Positions 15,019 to 21,906 of a stretch of 30,123 bases of DNA are shown piece after piece (positions within the stretch are counted from its first letter, which is position 1; every line of letters starts with the position of its first letter). The position numbers and the translations under genes were made by a program. The notes beneath the pieces were generated by a model. That model was not told the DNA's origin, did no database searches, and was given only the letters and a program-made list of their open reading frames with translations. This DNA is from a virus. The DNA lies in the IMG/VR virus record IMGVR_UViG_3300017733_000030, positions 1-30,123 of that record; one strand, given 5' to 3'.

Positions 15019-15108
15019 TCACGAACCGAGTTCGTGGTTATGAAAATGCTTACCGTACAGAAGCGAGAGCTTCACTACGGCAAGATGTCTTTTAATACGC
15101 TTAAGCAT
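15019..15108 (-). CDS. 29-aa basic peptide ORF or small RNA
   Basis: GGAGG lies 5 bases upstream of an ATG at 15106-15108, and the frame runs 29 codons (MLKRIKRHLAVVKL to HELGS) to a TGA at 15019-15021. The peptide is basic and could form an amphipathic helix. The same stretch also folds well: CCGTA/TACGG around GAAGC/GCTTC (15053-15080), and CACGAAC/GTTCGTG (15020-15036). It is enclosed by two intrinsic terminators. Either a tiny early protein or a small RNA would fit, and the strong Shine-Dalgarno favours translation. Confidence 0.4.
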   Translation of the reverse strand: MLKRIKRHLAVVKLSLLYGKHFHNHELGS

Positions 15109-15146
15109 ATTAACCTCCAATTGTTAAGCACACATTGTTATGTACG

Positions 15147-15173
15147 AAAAAGGGAGGAACCGAAGTCCCTCCC
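15147..15173 (-). terminator. Intrinsic terminator with UUCG tetraloop
   Basis: On the minus strand GGGAGGGAC-TTCG-GTTCCTCCC is a 9-bp stem with one G.U and a C(UUCG)G loop, followed by five Ts. It lies 7 bases after the stop of the 93-aa gene, so the first gene of the leftward arm can be made as a short monocistronic mRNA. Confidence 0.85.
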
Positions 15174-15180
15174 AAAATCG

Positions 15181-15462
15181 TTACCGACAGGAATCGTCGG
15201 CACGCTCAGCGCAACCGCAACGAACTGCTTCGTCACGACTAACAACTGCACCAATACATGTACAACTAACATGATCTGCGAACAGATCCAAGAAGTCATA
15301 CGCAATACCATCCACTACAGCGTGGTCGGCAAGTACAGGTCTAACCATGTTGCTTTCTCCTTTCTTACTTATTTCTTTACCTTTCCTTATTGCGCTAGCA
15401 AGGTCTAAACGTCCTTGCTTAGTCACAGGAAAAGGGTCTGACCGATATGGTAGACGTGGCAT
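15181..15462 (-). CDS. First leftward gene: small Cys-rich protein, two possible starts
   Basis: The frame encodes 93 residues from an ATG at 15460-15462, preceded by GAAAGGAAATTAGTT. A second, stronger ribosome binding site (AAGAAAGGAGAAAGCAAC) precedes an in-frame ATG at 15346-15348, which would give a 55-residue product (MVRPVLADHAVVDG onward). The C-terminal third has five Cys (CTC, CGC and a final C), suggesting metal binding. It is the first gene left of the divergent region and has its own terminator, as expected for an immediate-early or host-takeover protein (inference). I do not recognise the family. Confidence 0.5.
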   Translation of the reverse strand: MPRLPYRSDPFPVTKQGRLDLASAIRKGKEISKKGESNMVRPVLADHAVVDGIAYDFLDLFADHVSCTCIGAVVSRDEAVRCGCAERADDSCR

Positions 15463-15477
15463 AACTAATTTCCTTTC

Positions 15478-15483
15478 TATAAT
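15478..15483 (+). promoter_or_regulatory. Candidate rightward -10 box for the rod RNA
   Basis: A perfect TATAAT on the plus strand would place a start near 15490, just before the first strand of the nested rod at 15498. No good -35 is seen 16-18 bases upstream. It overlaps the leader of the leftward 93-aa gene. Confidence 0.3.
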
Positions 15484-15490
15484 GTTAAAC

Positions 15491-15765
15491 GTTAGGGCTA
15501 CACTTCACGACGGGCGTAACGAGTAGGCCACCACGTTGAGCCTTTTGGCTCTGATCAGGCGCTCCGCAGACACCGGCGATTTTGTCAAGTCGAACAGCCG
15601 TCTTACATGGCTTACTAAGTTCGACTTTACTAAATCGCCTACTCACAAGACAGACAACGTTGAACAGGAACAGAGTTACTAAAGGCCCCTCTGTGTCTGC
15701 GTATAATTGCGCCCAGACCAAAAGGCTCTGTGGTGGTCTGCGAAGTTACAGGGGGTGTAGTTGTG
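15491..15765 (+). ncRNA. Nested rod-like structured element at the divergence point
   Basis: Blocks pair in strict nested order: 15498-15503 with 15755-15760; 15516-15520 with 15745-15749; 15523-15534 with 15730-15741 (12 bp, two G.U only on the plus strand); 15538-15548 with 15718-15728 (11 bp); 15550-15553 with 15714-15717; 15558-15562 with 15709-15713; 15565-15573 with 15693-15701 (9 bp); 15575-15582 with 15632-15639; 15587-15595 with 15619-15627 (9 bp); 15596-15599 with 15609-15612. The wobble pairs would be A.C mismatches on the minus strand, so a plus-strand RNA is favoured. It could instead act as DNA (origin, cos/pac) between the two arms. No protein gene is evident. Confidence 0.6.
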
Positions 15766-15800
15766 TAAGTGTGGACCATCAGCATGGGTAACAGCACTCT

Positions 15801-15837
15801 CACACAACAATTGACTAGATTCGGCTTTTGTTGTGTG
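15801..15837. promoter_or_regulatory. 10-bp inverted repeat abutting the late promoter
   Basis: CACACAACAA (15801-15810) and TTGTTGTGTG (15828-15837) are perfect reverse complements around a 17-base loop, ending 3 bases before the -35 TTGACG. It may be an operator or activator site for the rightward promoter (inference). It has no U tract, so it is not a terminator. Confidence 0.4.
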
Positions 15838-15840
15838 GTG

Positions 15841-15869
15841 TTGACGTTTTGTTTGTCCTGAAGTATGTT
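15841..15869 (+). promoter_or_regulatory. Rightward promoter driving a leaderless transcript
   Basis: A -35 TTGACG (15841-15846) is followed after exactly 17 bases by a -10 TATGTT (15864-15869). Seven bases later lies the ATG at 15877, so transcription would begin at or next to the start codon. No Shine-Dalgarno lies between. It is the first promoter of the rightward arm. Confidence 0.6.
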
Positions 15870-15876
15870 CTTGTTT

Positions 15877-16311
15877 ATGGCTACTGCTGATTTTGTTGAT
15901 AAGAATTTAAAATTTTGTAGGTATTGCCAGGAGTGGAAGTCTGAGTTTAAGGATAATCAGACGTATTGTGATGGTTGTTGGAAGGTGTATAAGCGTCGGC
16001 AGTATCATATTGCGAAGCATAAGACTCGTTTGATGGTTGCTCAGGGTGGTCGTTGTATGATTTGTGATGCGGATTTTGCGTATATGTCTTCTGGGAAGAT
16101 TCATGTGGATCATTTGCATGGTGATAGGTATTTGATTCGTGGTTTGTTGTGTTTGCATTGCAATTCGGTGTTGGGCCATTCCTTGGATCGCCCCGATATC
16201 TTGCGTAAGGCGGCGGATTATTTGGAGTCTACTGAGGCTCGCCCGTTGGAAGATATTTTAGAAGAGCTTGATCATAGCGAATCTGCGAGTAAACTAAAAG
16301 GTGTATTCTAG
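15877..16311 (+). CDS. HNH / recombination endonuclease VII-like nuclease
   Basis: The protein has 144 residues from the ATG at 15877. The frame is also open from an ATG at 15865, but that codon lies inside the -10 box. It has two CxxC pairs near the N-terminus (FCRYC, YCDGC). The endonuclease VII core follows: RCMIC, the HVDHLH catalytic block, then RGLLCLHCNSVLG. Family members cut branched DNA or nick at cos, and HNH genes beside terminases often take part in packaging. It stands just upstream of the terminase region, 12 bases before the next gene. Confidence 0.8.
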   Translation: MATADFVDKNLKFCRYCQEWKSEFKDNQTYCDGCWKVYKRRQYHIAKHKTRLMVAQGGRCMICDADFAYMSSGKIHVDHLHGDRYLIRGLLCLHCNSVLGHSLDRPDILRKAADYLESTEARPLEDILEELDHSESASKLKGVF

Positions 16312-16323
16312 TTAAGGAGAATT

Positions 16324-16611
16324 ATGGCCGTTCATGGCGAAGATAATGCGCTGAGTACAGCTAGGGAAGTTGTTTGGACTGCTACGCAGGCCGCCTCTAT
16401 TGATCATCCTAATCTTGTTTGGGTTGAGAATAAAGATGGCTCTATTGAGATGACTATTGGTGGCGCTGATGTTGCTGATGACTCAAAAGGGTTGACTTTG
16501 GCGGCAGGTGCAACCATTGGACCTATTACGCTGACTCAGCCAGGCGAAGAACTCTATGCTATTGCGGCATCGGGTACACCAACTATTAAAGTATTTGTGA
16601 CAGGAGTTTAA
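16324..16611 (+). CDS. Putative small virion (decoration-like) protein
   Basis: The 95-residue acidic protein has a beta-rich C-terminal half (GLTLAAGATIGPITLTQPGEELYAIAASGTPTIKVFV). This resembles small phage head-decoration or fibre-base domains with a 'LYAIAASGT' strand. AAGGAGAATT precedes the ATG. It lies between the HNH nuclease and the Lys-rich gene trio. Assignment is by pattern only. Confidence 0.45.
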   Translation: MAVHGEDNALSTAREVVWTATQAASIDHPNLVWVENKDGSIEMTIGGADVADDSKGLTLAAGATIGPITLTQPGEELYAIAASGTPTIKVFVTGV

Positions 16612-16612
16612 T

Positions 16613-16720
16613 ATGCCATATGGTAAAGGAAGATACGGAAGTAAAAGGGGTCGCCCTTCTAAGGCGGCTAAGGCGGCTGGTCGTAAAAAAATGACTGGTG
16701 CGAAGAAACGGAAAAAGTAA
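16613..16720 (+). CDS. 35-aa Lys/Arg-rich peptide
   Basis: The ATG at 16613 follows GGAGTTTAAT and the TAA lies at 16718-16720. The peptide (MPYGKGRYGSKRGRPSKAAK, then a KKRKK tail) is extremely basic and resembles DNA-condensing or RNA-binding tails. It overlaps the next gene by one base (TAATG). It is the first of three consecutive Lys-rich genes before the terminase. Confidence 0.65.
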   Translation: MPYGKGRYGSKRGRPSKAAKAAGRKKMTGAKKRKK

Positions 16721-16875
16721 TGCCTAAAAAGAAAGGGCTTTACGCCAATATTCATGCTAAGAAAAAACGTATTAAGGCTGGTTCTGGTGAGCGTATGCGT
16801 AAACCTGGTTCTAAGGGTGCGCCTACTGCTAAGGCTTTTAAGCGTTCGGCTAAGACTGCTAAGAAAAGGAAGTAG
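16720..16875 (+). CDS. 51-aa Lys-rich phage protein
   Basis: This tiny basic protein (MPKKKGLYANIHAKKKRIKA, then GSGERMRKPGSKGAPTA and a KKRK tail) matches a pattern I recall as widely shared among marine and freshwater phages. There it sits among structural genes and has no known role. Charge and position suggest a DNA- or RNA-binding virion or packaging component. The start is coupled to the previous stop (TAATG). Confidence 0.7.
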   Translation: MPKKKGLYANIHAKKKRIKAGSGERMRKPGSKGAPTAKAFKRSAKTAKKRK

Positions 16876-16877
16876 TT

Positions 16878-17162
16878 GTGCCTGCTAAGAAAGATCCTAA
16901 GTTAAAAGCGGCTGGGGTGTCTGGTTATAATAAGCCTAAACGTACTCCTAGTCATAAAACTAAGTCACATGTTGTTGTTGCTAAAGAGGGCGGCAAAACT
17001 AAAACTATTCGTTTTGGTCAGCAAGGTGTGTCTGGTGCAGGTAAAAACCCTAAAACTGCTAAAGGCAAAGCTAGGCAAAAGTCTTTTAAGGCTCGTCATG
17101 CTAAGAATATTTCTAAGGGCAAGATGTCTGCGGCGTATTGGGCCAATAAGACAAAGTGGTAA
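16878..17162 (+). CDS. DUF6321-like basic protein
   Basis: The 94-residue protein starts at a GTG. It has the segments GVSGYNKPKRTPSHKTKSH, TIRFGQQGVSGAG, and SFKARHAKNISKGKMSAAYWANKTKW. The 'RFGQxG...SFKARHxKNI...SAAYWAxKxKW' layout is typical of the DUF6321 group found in many aquatic phages. Its function is unestablished. It overlaps the terminase start by 7 bases and closes the Lys-rich trio. Confidence 0.7.
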   Translation: MPAKKDPKLKAAGVSGYNKPKRTPSHKTKSHVVVAKEGGKTKTIRFGQQGVSGAGKNPKTAKGKARQKSFKARHAKNISKGKMSAAYWANKTKW

Positions 17163-18910
17163 TTAGTCGTTCTGACGACATTAATTATGAGGAGCTGTTA
17201 GGGCTTCTTGAGTTTGCTACTCCTGAGGAAACTAAATACATTGAGCAGTTGTTGTCCGCTAGGGTTGCTTTGGAATCCCCTTTGGACTATGCCTGTTATG
17301 TGTCGCCTCAGACGATACGATATAAGCATGTCGAAGTTGTATCAGATTATATACAGTCTTTGTGCGAGTTTCGTTTGTATCATTCGGGGCCTGGTCCTGT
17401 GGCTGATTGGTTCTATCGAACTGAAGAAGGAACGTACCCCATAGAGGGTCCTGATGAACTTCGGGAGTTTTTGTCTTCTGATGATGGCGCTCAGGTTATT
17501 GAATTTTTTGGTTTGCATCCTGATACGGGTGAGCGAGTGGTTTTTCGCCTTGGCTTGTCAGCCCCCCCTCGTCATGGCAAGTCGTGGATTACGACGTTGC
17601 ATACGCCTGGCTGGTATTTGTCTAGGTGGCCTGATCGGAAGCAAGCTATTGTCACGTATTCTGATGAGTTTTCGTGGGAATGGGGCGAGCAGATTAATCG
17701 TCAATTAGATGAAAGGAATGGTTTTGTTGATACTAAAGGAAATAGGCAACTTATCAGAGAAACCAAAAGGCTTGGTGAATTACGATTTGCTGGTGTGGGC
17801 GGGAAGCTTACTGGTACTGGTTATCACTTTGGGCTTATTGATGATCCTTTTAAAAACTCTGAAGAGGCTCTTTCACAGGTAGCTAGGGATTCAAAAGATA
17901 ACTGGTATGGTTCTGTTTGGTTGACTCGTAAAGAACCGATGGCTGTTGAAGTAGTTATGTTTACTCGCTGGCATGAAGATGATTTATCTGGCCGAAGGAT
18001 CTATTTGTCTAATTCGACTGTGCCTCGTGAGGATTGGTGTGTTTTAGAAATGCCTGCTATTGCGTTTGAACCTGATCATTATCCTCGTGATGGTTACACA
18101 GATGTTATTGATCGTAAACCTGGGCAAGCGCTTTGTCCTGCTCGTAAGACGTTAAAGGAACTTGAGGACATTCGTAAGGATGATCCTTTGTGGTTTGAGG
18201 CCATGTATCAGGGTAATCCGTCGTTGGAGGCTGGTGGTATTTTGTCGCCTCCATATCATCATTGGTCTGATGCTGGTTCGCAGTACAAGTTAACGTATGA
18301 TGATGACCGTCATTTAATGATACCTAAACGTAATTGTGTACGGTTTGGTGTTATTGATTTGGCGGCTTCGTTAAAGACTTGGGCTGATTGGTCTGTTATG
18401 TCAATTTGGGATTGGCATCGTGATTCCCAGAATTTGATGTTGGTGCATATGGATCGTCAACGTATTGAGTCAGCTCGCCATTTAGAATGGGCGCAAGCTT
18501 TGTGCCGTAAGTGGGATGTTACTACGTTAGGAATTGAGGAACGTTCGTTTGGTTTGACTCTTATTCAGTTGTTTCAACGTGCTGGCGGATTTTTTGTTCG
18601 GCCTCTTTTTCCGAAGGATCGTGACAAAGTTCAACGGGCTATTCCTTATGGTGCTGGTATATCTAATCAACAGGTTTGGTTTCCTCAAGGGGCTTCGTGG
18701 TTGTTTTTGTGGGAACAGGAACATAGAAATTTTCCTAATGCAAAACATGACGATATGGTAGATACTGGTGCATATGCTTGGGAAATGACTCGTTCTATGC
18801 CAGCATATGTACAGAGAAAGAAAAAAGTGCCTACATTAGAAGATCGGTGTTGGGCGCAATTAGAAGAAAGAAATAAGGAACCAGATAATTGGTCTTATAT
18901 GATGAGGTAA
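17156..18910 (+). CDS. terL: Terminase large subunit
   Basis: The 584-residue packaging motor has an N-terminal ATPase with Walker A PPRHGKSW (137-144), Walker B GLIDDP (Asp229/Asp230) and a C-motif region TRWHEDD. The C-terminal nuclease has Asp401 in FGVIDLAAS, Glu461 in GIEERS and Asp533/Asp536 in KHDDMVD. It cuts concatemers and pumps DNA into the prohead through the portal two genes downstream. The start is a GTG inside the preceding gene. An upstream Shine-Dalgarno is weak, so the exact start is uncertain. No canonical small-subunit gene lies next to it. Confidence 0.95.
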   Translation: MVISRSDDINYEELLGLLEFATPEETKYIEQLLSARVALESPLDYACYVSPQTIRYKHVEVVSDYIQSLCEFRLYHSGPGPVADWFYRTEEGTYPIEGPDELREFLSSDDGAQVIEFFGLHPDTGERVVFRLGLSAPPRHGKSWITTLHTPGWYLSRWPDRKQAIVTYSDEFSWEWGEQINRQLDERNGFVDTKGNRQLIRETKRLGELRFAGVGGKLTGTGYHFGLIDDPFKNSEEALSQVARDSKDNWYGSVWLTRKEPMAVEVVMFTRWHEDDLSGRRIYLSNSTVPREDWCVLEMPAIAFEPDHYPRDGYTDVIDRKPGQALCPARKTLKELEDIRKDDPLWFEAMYQGNPSLEAGGILSPPYHHWSDAGSQYKLTYDDDRHLMIPKRNCVRFGVIDLAASLKTWADWSVMSIWDWHRDSQNLMLVHMDRQRIESARHLEWAQALCRKWDVTTLGIEERSFGLTLIQLFQRAGGFFVRPLFPKDRDKVQRAIPYGAGISNQQVWFPQGASWLFLWEQEHRNFPNAKHDDMVDTGAYAWEMTRSMPAYVQRKKKVPTLEDRCWAQLEERNKEPDNWSYMMR

Positions 18911-18911
18911 T

Positions 18912-19232
18912 ATGTTTAGATTAGTTGAGGGTGGCGATTTTGGGTTAGATAGTGCTAATGTCGGATTATGCTATGTTTCTTATTTGCCAAAAGCAGAAGG
19001 CGACGTTGGCATTTTTCGTGGGCCTCCTATTGAGGAAGAAGGTTTTTTAGATGTCGGTATGGACTGTATTAAAGATGCGGCTCAACAAATTGGTTGGAAA
19101 GGCCCAGAGTATTGGAAACCGCTTGAAGTTTCATATGAAGAACTTAAAAAACAATGTAAAAATTTGGAACAAAGATTAAGTAAAGCAGAAAAAGCATTAG
19201 GTTTAGTTAAGGAAATTAAAAAGAGTAAATAA
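18912..19232 (+). CDS. Hypothetical 106-aa protein between terminase and portal
   Basis: The N-terminal half is compact and acidic (GGDFGLDSANVGLCYVSYLPKAEGD). The C-terminal third is a coiled coil (SYEELKKQCKNLEQRLSKAEKALGLV). The position between TerL and portal is that of small packaging accessory proteins, but I do not recognise the family. It overlaps the portal start by one base (TAATG). Confidence 0.65.
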   Translation: MFRLVEGGDFGLDSANVGLCYVSYLPKAEGDVGIFRGPPIEEEGFLDVGMDCIKDAAQQIGWKGPEYWKPLEVSYEELKKQCKNLEQRLSKAEKALGLVKEIKKSK

Positions 19233-21139
19233 TGGCAGATAAGTACAATACAACAGTTGAAGAACTTTATGATGAGGCTTCTCGTCATGTTATGGGTCCT
19301 ATGCGTAGTTATTGGCTTAATCACGCTTTTGTTCGTGGCATGCAATGGTTACGTTGGAATGCGGCTGTTACTCGTCTTAGCGAACAGGTAGAGGATCGTG
19401 ACAGAATTCAAGCTGTGTTTAATAAAATGCGTGCTAATCAAAGAACTATTATTTCTAATTTAACGCAACGTAATCTTGTTTTTGAGGTTACTCCTACAGG
19501 TGCTGATGATGAATCTGTTCGTGCGGCTCGTTTAGCTGAAGCTATTTTGCGGGATCTCCATCGTAATCAACGTTGGGAAGTTATTCGTGAGGAACATATG
19601 GCCGCTACTTGTAAAGGTGGTACTGCGGCTTTAATGATTGAAATAGATCCTGATACTGGTTTGCCTATTATTAAACCTTTGTCTTTGGCAGAGTTTATTG
19701 TTGAGCCAGGTTCTAGAAGTGCTGAGTCTGCTCGTTGGTGCATTAAAGTAGAAGCTTTGCCTCCTAAAACTGTTAAGGCTTTGTTTGAAATGCGTAAAGA
19801 ACCTCCGGCTGATGCTCATGCTGGTTTGGCTCCGTTTCAACATAGAATGTTGCATCAGTCTTTTGGTTCTGGAGAGTCTACTCTTCCTCCTTTAACTAAA
19901 GTTTTGACATATTATGAACGCCCTATGGGTAAAGGTAAGGGTGGTTTTCAGGTTGTTATTGATGGCAAGGTAGTGCAAAAGGGTGATTGGCCGTTTCCAT
20001 TTGAGGATAGGTTGCCGATTGCTGTTGCTCGTGAAACTGTTGAGGAAAATCAGTGGTGGGGTACTACGTACATGGATGATGTTCGTAAGATACAGGTAAT
20101 ACTTAATGGTATTTGGTCTGGTGTTGCTGAACATGCTAAAGAACTTGGAACTATTCGTGCGTTGTTTCCTGCTAGTGCAGAGCCTTATGTTGAGGAAATG
20201 GTTGATAAACCAGGTTTTCAGCCTTGGCCTGATGGTGTTGAGTTGCCTTCGTATCTTGAACAACCAAGAATGCAAACGTGGTATGAGTCTATTTTGGATC
20301 GTGCGTCAATGATGATTGATGACATTATGGGTGTTCATGATGTTTCTCGTGGTATGGCTCCTGCAAATATTGAGTCTGGTACTGGGTTGTCTATTTTGTC
20401 GGAAAAGGATTCTTCTCCGACTGGTAGGTTATTAAAAGAAACTGCTAGGTGTTGGTCTGATTGTGCAAAGATGGCTTTGCAAATTTATCAAGAAACGCAA
20501 AAGAAAGAAAAAACTCTTGTTGTTGATGCTGGCTTTGGCCCTGAACGTTTTCCTCATAGAGGTAGCGATTTGTCTTCTGAGTTTGAAGTTAGAGTACCTG
20601 AAGAAGAAATACAGTCTCGTTCTCGTACTGCTATGATTCAGCAAGCTGACAAAATGTTGCAAATGGGTTTAATACAGTCTCCTGCTCAGTATGTGCGTAT
20701 TGCTGATTTGCCTGGCTCTGATGATATTATTGCTGGTATATCTCCACAGATAGCTAAAGCTAAACGTCAAAATTCTCAGATGGCTCGTGGCGAGATAGGT
20801 AATCCTGAATGGGACAAAGATGATGATCATGATGTCCATATTGAGGAACATCGTGCTTTTATGTCTACTAAACGTTGGGAAATGTTACCTGAAAAAATTC
20901 AAAAACTTTTTAGTGATCATGTGCAGATACATAAGAACTTTAAAGCTGAGAACCAAGCTAAGGATATTCAGATGGCTGGTGCTCAAGCTATGGCTGAACA
21001 AGCTATGGCTCCTGTCCCTGAGGTTGGTCAAGAAGGTATGATACCTCCACCACCTCAGGCTCCTCAAGAACCTATAATGCAAGAAGGAATGGAAGCTCCT
21101 ATGGGTGATGATTTAGGAGCTATGTTAGGACAAGGATAA
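19232..21139 (+). CDS. Portal protein
   Basis: The 635-residue protein has the layout of podoviral (P22-like) portals. The N-terminal wing begins with YDEASRHVMGPMRSYWLNHAF. The core carries RANQRTIISNLTQRN and the CKGGTAALMIEID strand. A stem region follows (EENQWWGTTYMDDVRKIQVILN and GTGLSILSEKDSS), and the C-terminal tail is Pro/Gln/Met-rich (MIPPPPQAPQEP). It forms the dodecameric ring at the head vertex. It is the third gene of the packaging block and is followed by the scaffold with a one-base stop-start overlap. Confidence 0.9.
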   Translation: MADKYNTTVEELYDEASRHVMGPMRSYWLNHAFVRGMQWLRWNAAVTRLSEQVEDRDRIQAVFNKMRANQRTIISNLTQRNLVFEVTPTGADDESVRAARLAEAILRDLHRNQRWEVIREEHMAATCKGGTAALMIEIDPDTGLPIIKPLSLAEFIVEPGSRSAESARWCIKVEALPPKTVKALFEMRKEPPADAHAGLAPFQHRMLHQSFGSGESTLPPLTKVLTYYERPMGKGKGGFQVVIDGKVVQKGDWPFPFEDRLPIAVARETVEENQWWGTTYMDDVRKIQVILNGIWSGVAEHAKELGTIRALFPASAEPYVEEMVDKPGFQPWPDGVELPSYLEQPRMQTWYESILDRASMMIDDIMGVHDVSRGMAPANIESGTGLSILSEKDSSPTGRLLKETARCWSDCAKMALQIYQETQKKEKTLVVDAGFGPERFPHRGSDLSSEFEVRVPEEEIQSRSRTAMIQQADKMLQMGLIQSPAQYVRIADLPGSDDIIAGISPQIAKAKRQNSQMARGEIGNPEWDKDDDHDVHIEEHRAFMSTKRWEMLPEKIQKLFSDHVQIHKNFKAENQAKDIQMAGAQAMAEQAMAPVPEVGQEGMIPPPPQAPQEPIMQEGMEAPMGDDLGAMLGQG

Positions 21140-21906
21140 TGGCAGATATAGAAAAGGAATTAAAAAAAGTAAGGGATGAAGCGGCTCAACGAAGAGTTGA
21201 GTTAGCTCCTTTTAAAAAAGCTTTTGAGTCTTTTGATGAGGAAGCTGTTGCTTGGTTGTTAGATACTATTTCGTTAATTAATGATAATCCTTATGAAGCT
21301 GGTGAGCGTTTTGCGACGTTAGCTGTTGGTAATATGGGTGAAGATGGCTTTACTGCTTGGGCTAAGGATATAGTTTTTGACGATAACGACAATACTGTTG
21401 CTAATACTACAAATATAGGAGAAAATAATAAAATGGAACCTACTGAATTAAAAGCTGAGTTAGAAGCGTTTGAAGAACGTTTGCTTGGTCAGATAAATCA
21501 AAATAAAGCTGAAACACAGGAGTTGCTTCAAGAGCAACAAAAGCGTGAACAGTTTCGTGAGATAACTACTATTGTCACTAATTTGGGTTATGAGCCTGAG
21601 TCTTGGCAAGGCAAGATGCTTATTCAAGTTGCTAGTGGCGAAGTTGATTCTAATATGCCTATTAATGAACGTTTGGCTAAGGCTCATGAAATAGTTTCTG
21701 AACGTTTAGGTACTGCTACTGAGGAATCTTCTGATTCTGTTAAAATAGGGAATGCTGAAGTTTCTAATGATCCTTTAAATGTTCCTGCTACTGGCGGTCA
21801 AGTAGGCGGTGGTGGAATACCTAACGCTGGAGAAAATGTTCCATTAAGTTTTACTGACGCTGATGACGCATTAATGACTCTTCTTAAATCAGAGATAGGT
21901 CAATAA
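21139..21906 (+). CDS. Putative scaffolding protein with an internal start
   Basis: The 255-residue acidic protein is mostly helical with a Gln/Glu-rich coiled coil (EELKAELEAFEERLLGQINQNKAETQELLQEQ region, about residues 103-140), as expected of phage scaffolds encoded after the portal. An in-frame ATG at 21433 (MEPTELKAEL), with GGAG about 11 bases upstream, could give a shorter C-terminal form, like lambda Nu3 within C. The long gap to the capsid gene, filled by the lysis cassette, is unusual. Confidence 0.65.
   Translation: MADIEKELKKVRDEAAQRRVELAPFKKAFESFDEEAVAWLLDTISLINDNPYEAGERFATLAVGNMGEDGFTAWAKDIVFDDNDNTVANTTNIGENNKMEPTELKAELEAFEERLLGQINQNKAETQELLQEQQKREQFREITTIVTNLGYEPESWQGKMLIQVASGEVDSNMPINERLAKAHEIVSERLGTATEESSDSVKIGNAEVSNDPLNVPATGGQVGGGGIPNAGENVPLSFTDADDALMTLLKSEIGQ

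Noticed and set aside
14807-15408. Plus-strand ORFs over the terminator cluster
   Set aside because: They run through two intrinsic terminators and the rod hairpin, have no ribosome binding sites, and oppose the leftward transcription units.
15485-15791. ORFs of 69-78 aa on both strands within the rod element
   Set aside because: Their compositions are arbitrary, they lack ribosome binding sites, and the nested complementarity explains the region better.
16483-16755. 90-aa minus-strand ORF opposite the decoration-like and Lys-rich genes
   Set aside because: It spans several coupled plus-strand genes and has no start signal.
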